NCBI GenBank assembly: GCA_027531445.1
Contig: JAPZRK010000006.1
Location: 7,662-71,661, forward strand
DNA: 64,000 nucleotides
Direction: 5' to 3'
Origin: Leptospira sp.
GTDB lineage: Bacteria > Spirochaetota > Leptospiria > Leptospirales > Leptospiraceae
The position numbers were made by a program, and so were the translations under genes. Below the pieces are notes generated by a model. That model was not told the origin of the DNA. It did not search any database and worked only from the letters and a program-made list of their open reading frames with translations. Below, piece by piece: positions 62,673-64,000 of this stretch. The first letter of the stretch is position 1, and every line of letters starts with the position of its first letter.

Positions 62673-63623
62673 ATGATAACAAATAGGATCAAAACCATCG
62701 TTTTTATTCTTTTTTTCCTTACGTCAGTGCTTTCTGCGCAAGGGAAAGTGGAAGGGAATGCGTTACGATTACGTGGAGGTTTGTTCTTAGGGTCTTTTAA
62801 GACGGACATAGAAAAAAGAACTACATTCGCAGATTACTTTGGAGCCCAAATCAACCAAGACTGGAAGGGAACAGGAGGATTGAGCCTAATCAATCAACTC
62901 GGTGCGGATTATTACCATTCACTCGGGAGCGGGCTCCTAGCCAATGCATTCGTCGGGTTACACTTGAATGCCTTTGGTCGAAACAATGAATGGAGGTCGA
63001 TATACCCTGCAGGAATCGGAATCAAAGATGGTAGATCCGGCCTGGGCTTTAGCGACATCAATTTAGGTGTAACCTTGAACGTACTACCGAATTTTAGAAT
63101 ATTACCAAAGTATGTATTAAGAACCATGTCACAGAATTTTGACGGTACTTATCTAGGCGCTGGCAATCCAGTTTTTTACGGAACACAAAATGTAGCGACT
63201 AGGGCTATGTCTGGGCTTTTGGGAGCCTCATTTGAATATGATTTGAATGCGGATGTAACCCTTTTTGCCGATATGCTCGTGTATGGACCGTTTTTATTTC
63301 GAACGAAAGGTGAATACAATAGCGAAATGATCACCATTTCTAACGGTGCTGTAGGTTATGCTTTTTCTAACGGCGGATATGTTTTCTCTTCACAAAAACT
63401 GTCCTTAGGTGGCAGTTATAAAATCGGTCAAAATCTTCGTTTGTTCGCATCCTTAGATCAGGAAAGAATCCAAACCAAAGGTGAATCTCCTCTCTCGTTC
63501 GTGATTGGATCGAACGGTATAAGTGAAATCGCCACATTAGGTCAGTATCTCTCCACAACAAATGAAGAAAGGATCAAAATTTCTGGAATCAAATTTGGCG
63601 TAACTTACGATATCGGAATGTAA
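62673..63623 (+). CDS. Exported outer-membrane beta-barrel protein
   Basis: A signal peptide (FLTSVLSAQ) is followed by ~290 residues of alternating strands and glycines (LRLRGGLFLGSF, LLANAFVGLHLNAFG, LGASFEYDLNADVTLFADMLVYG, LSLGGSYKIGQNLRLFASLDQERI), ending IKFGVTYDIGM. This is a probable outer-membrane barrel with no family I can name. It lies just upstream of the 5S rRNA promoter on the same strand. Confidence 0.72.
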   Translation: MITNRIKTIVFILFFLTSVLSAQGKVEGNALRLRGGLFLGSFKTDIEKRTTFADYFGAQINQDWKGTGGLSLINQLGADYYHSLGSGLLANAFVGLHLNAFGRNNEWRSIYPAGIGIKDGRSGLGFSDINLGVTLNVLPNFRILPKYVLRTMSQNFDGTYLGAGNPVFYGTQNVATRAMSGLLGASFEYDLNADVTLFADMLVYGPFLFRTKGEYNSEMITISNGAVGYAFSNGGYVFSSQKLSLGGSYKIGQNLRLFASLDQERIQTKGESPLSFVIGSNGISEIATLGQYLSTTNEERIKISGIKFGVTYDIGM

Positions 63624-63651
63624 AAATTCGAATCATTTTTTATTAAGAGGC

Positions 63652-63682
63652 TTGACTCTGAGCTCGTCACCAGCAGTATGGT
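63652..63682 (+). promoter_or_regulatory. Promoter of the 5S rRNA gene
   Basis: TTGACT (63652-63657) and TATGGT (63677-63682) are 19 bases apart, and the 5S gene begins about 8 bases after the -10, as expected for a transcription start. Confidence 0.55.
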
Positions 63683-63689
63683 AATTACT

Positions 63690-63806
63690 CCTGGTGATTA
63701 TGGAGAGAAGGCCATACCCGTTCCCATTCCGAACACGGAAGTCAAGCTTCTCATCGCCGATGGTACTATTGGGTTCGCTCAATGGGAGAGTAGGACGTTG
63801 CCGGGT
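63690..63806 (+). rRNA. 5S ribosomal RNA
   Basis: The stretch has the conserved 5S features: a terminal helix (CCTGG at 63690 pairs with CCGGG at 63801-63805), the CCCGTTCCCATTCCGAACACGGAAGT block of loops B-C, and the GATGGTACTATTGGG...GAGAGTAGGACG domain. About 117 bases. It stands apart from any 16S/23S genes, which fits the scattered rRNA genes of Leptospira. A terminator follows. Confidence 0.96.
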
Positions 63807-63821
63807 TAGTCATTATTACCC

Positions 63822-63852
63822 AAAAAAGCCAACCGATCGGTTGGCTTTTTTT
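63822..63852 (+). terminator. Rho-independent terminator after 5S rRNA
   Basis: AAGCCAACCGA (63826-63836) pairs with TCGGTTGGCTT (63837-63847) as a perfect 11-base-arm palindrome, flanked by A and T runs, so it can act in both directions. It lies 16 bases after the 5S gene. Confidence 0.88.
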
Positions 63853-63867
63853 ATGTACAAATAGATT

Positions 63868-64000
63868 TTGAGCGAACCCAATAGTACCGTATTAGGTGGA
63901 ATGGTTCGCGAAATGATAGGCCTGCGACCCATAGGGAGCAGGACTGGGACAGACGCCCGCGGAGCGGAAAAGCGTCTGGGGGTGGAAGTAGGACGTTGCC
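63868..64000. repeat. 5S-derived inverted and direct repeats with GC-rich hairpin
   Basis: Bases 63868-63888 are the exact reverse complement of 5S bases 63762-63782 (21 of 21). At the window end, 63987-64000 repeats 14 bases of the 5S 3' end (63789-63802). Between them is an unusually GC-rich stretch with a hairpin: CAGACGC and GCGTCTG pair, with CCGC/GCGG inside. No 5S gene fits this arrangement; the right edge cuts it. Confidence 0.7.

Noticed and set aside
63868..64000. Complete second 5S rRNA gene
   Set aside because: One part is inverted and the central conserved loops are missing, so it is not an intact 5S gene within the window.

Overview
The window reads as chromosome from a spirochaete of the genus Leptospira, probably an environmental or saprophytic one. 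The DNA is AT-rich. Most exported proteins carry short, loosely conserved lipoprotein signals. A single 5S rRNA gene stands apart from any 16S/23S genes. There are many multidomain signalling proteins (7TM-GAF-PP2C, HAMP-PP2C-TPR, multi-PAS hybrid kinase) and lipoprotein or outer-membrane genes. The genus is inferred from this combination; no single gene proves it. No insertion sequence, prophage, tRNA gene or CRISPR array was seen.

Layout. 0-5.7 kb: the 5' part of a chemotaxis-like receptor (cut by the left edge), an SH3b lipoprotein coupled to a five-haem cytochrome, and a TetR regulator divergent from a hot-dog thioesterase with two clear palindromic operators. 5.9-17.6 kb: metabolic and envelope genes (ornithine aminotransferase, GH13 glucosidase, DUF374 acyltransferase, TRIC channel, SMP-30-like lipoprotein) and a large PP2C signalling protein. 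17.7-25.6 kb: a PIG-L deacetylase / GT2 / GT39 glycan block, a TauE exporter and a hybrid kinase. 25.7-29.9 kb: a CsgG-like lipoprotein, a Zn-sensor ArsR with a histidine-rich metal-binding protein, and a DUF3365 di-haem lipoprotein.

31-47.3 kb is the most unusual part. Five rhodanese-family exported proteins lie within about 16 kb. One sits in a compact four-gene cluster: small Gly-rich exported protein, outer-membrane beta-barrel, rhodanese lipoprotein, five-haem lipoprotein cytochrome. That gene content resembles rhodanese/porin/multihaem clusters of metal-reducing bacteria. It suggests a periplasm-to-surface redox or sulfur/selenium/tellurium oxyanion system. An XRE-cupin regulator and a membrane glycosyltransferase are embedded here. 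The cluster cytochrome is a paralogue of the one at 2.7 kb.

43.9-64 kb: an ArsS radical-SAM / AhpD-like pair (arsenosugar type), ankyrin and SPFH proteins, a histidine kinase - zinc ribbon - HEAT protein operon, a stand-alone eutBC pair, a second GT39, a PHP-domain protein, purT, a PP2C-TPR signalling protein, an outer-membrane barrel, and a 5S rRNA gene with a matching promoter and terminator. The last 130 bases contain an inverted copy of part of the 5S gene and a repeat of its 3' end, which the genes do not explain.

Several starts were moved inward from the longest reading frame because a signal peptide, lipobox or ribosome-binding site begins there; each entry says so. Family assignments come from recognised motifs, not database searches.
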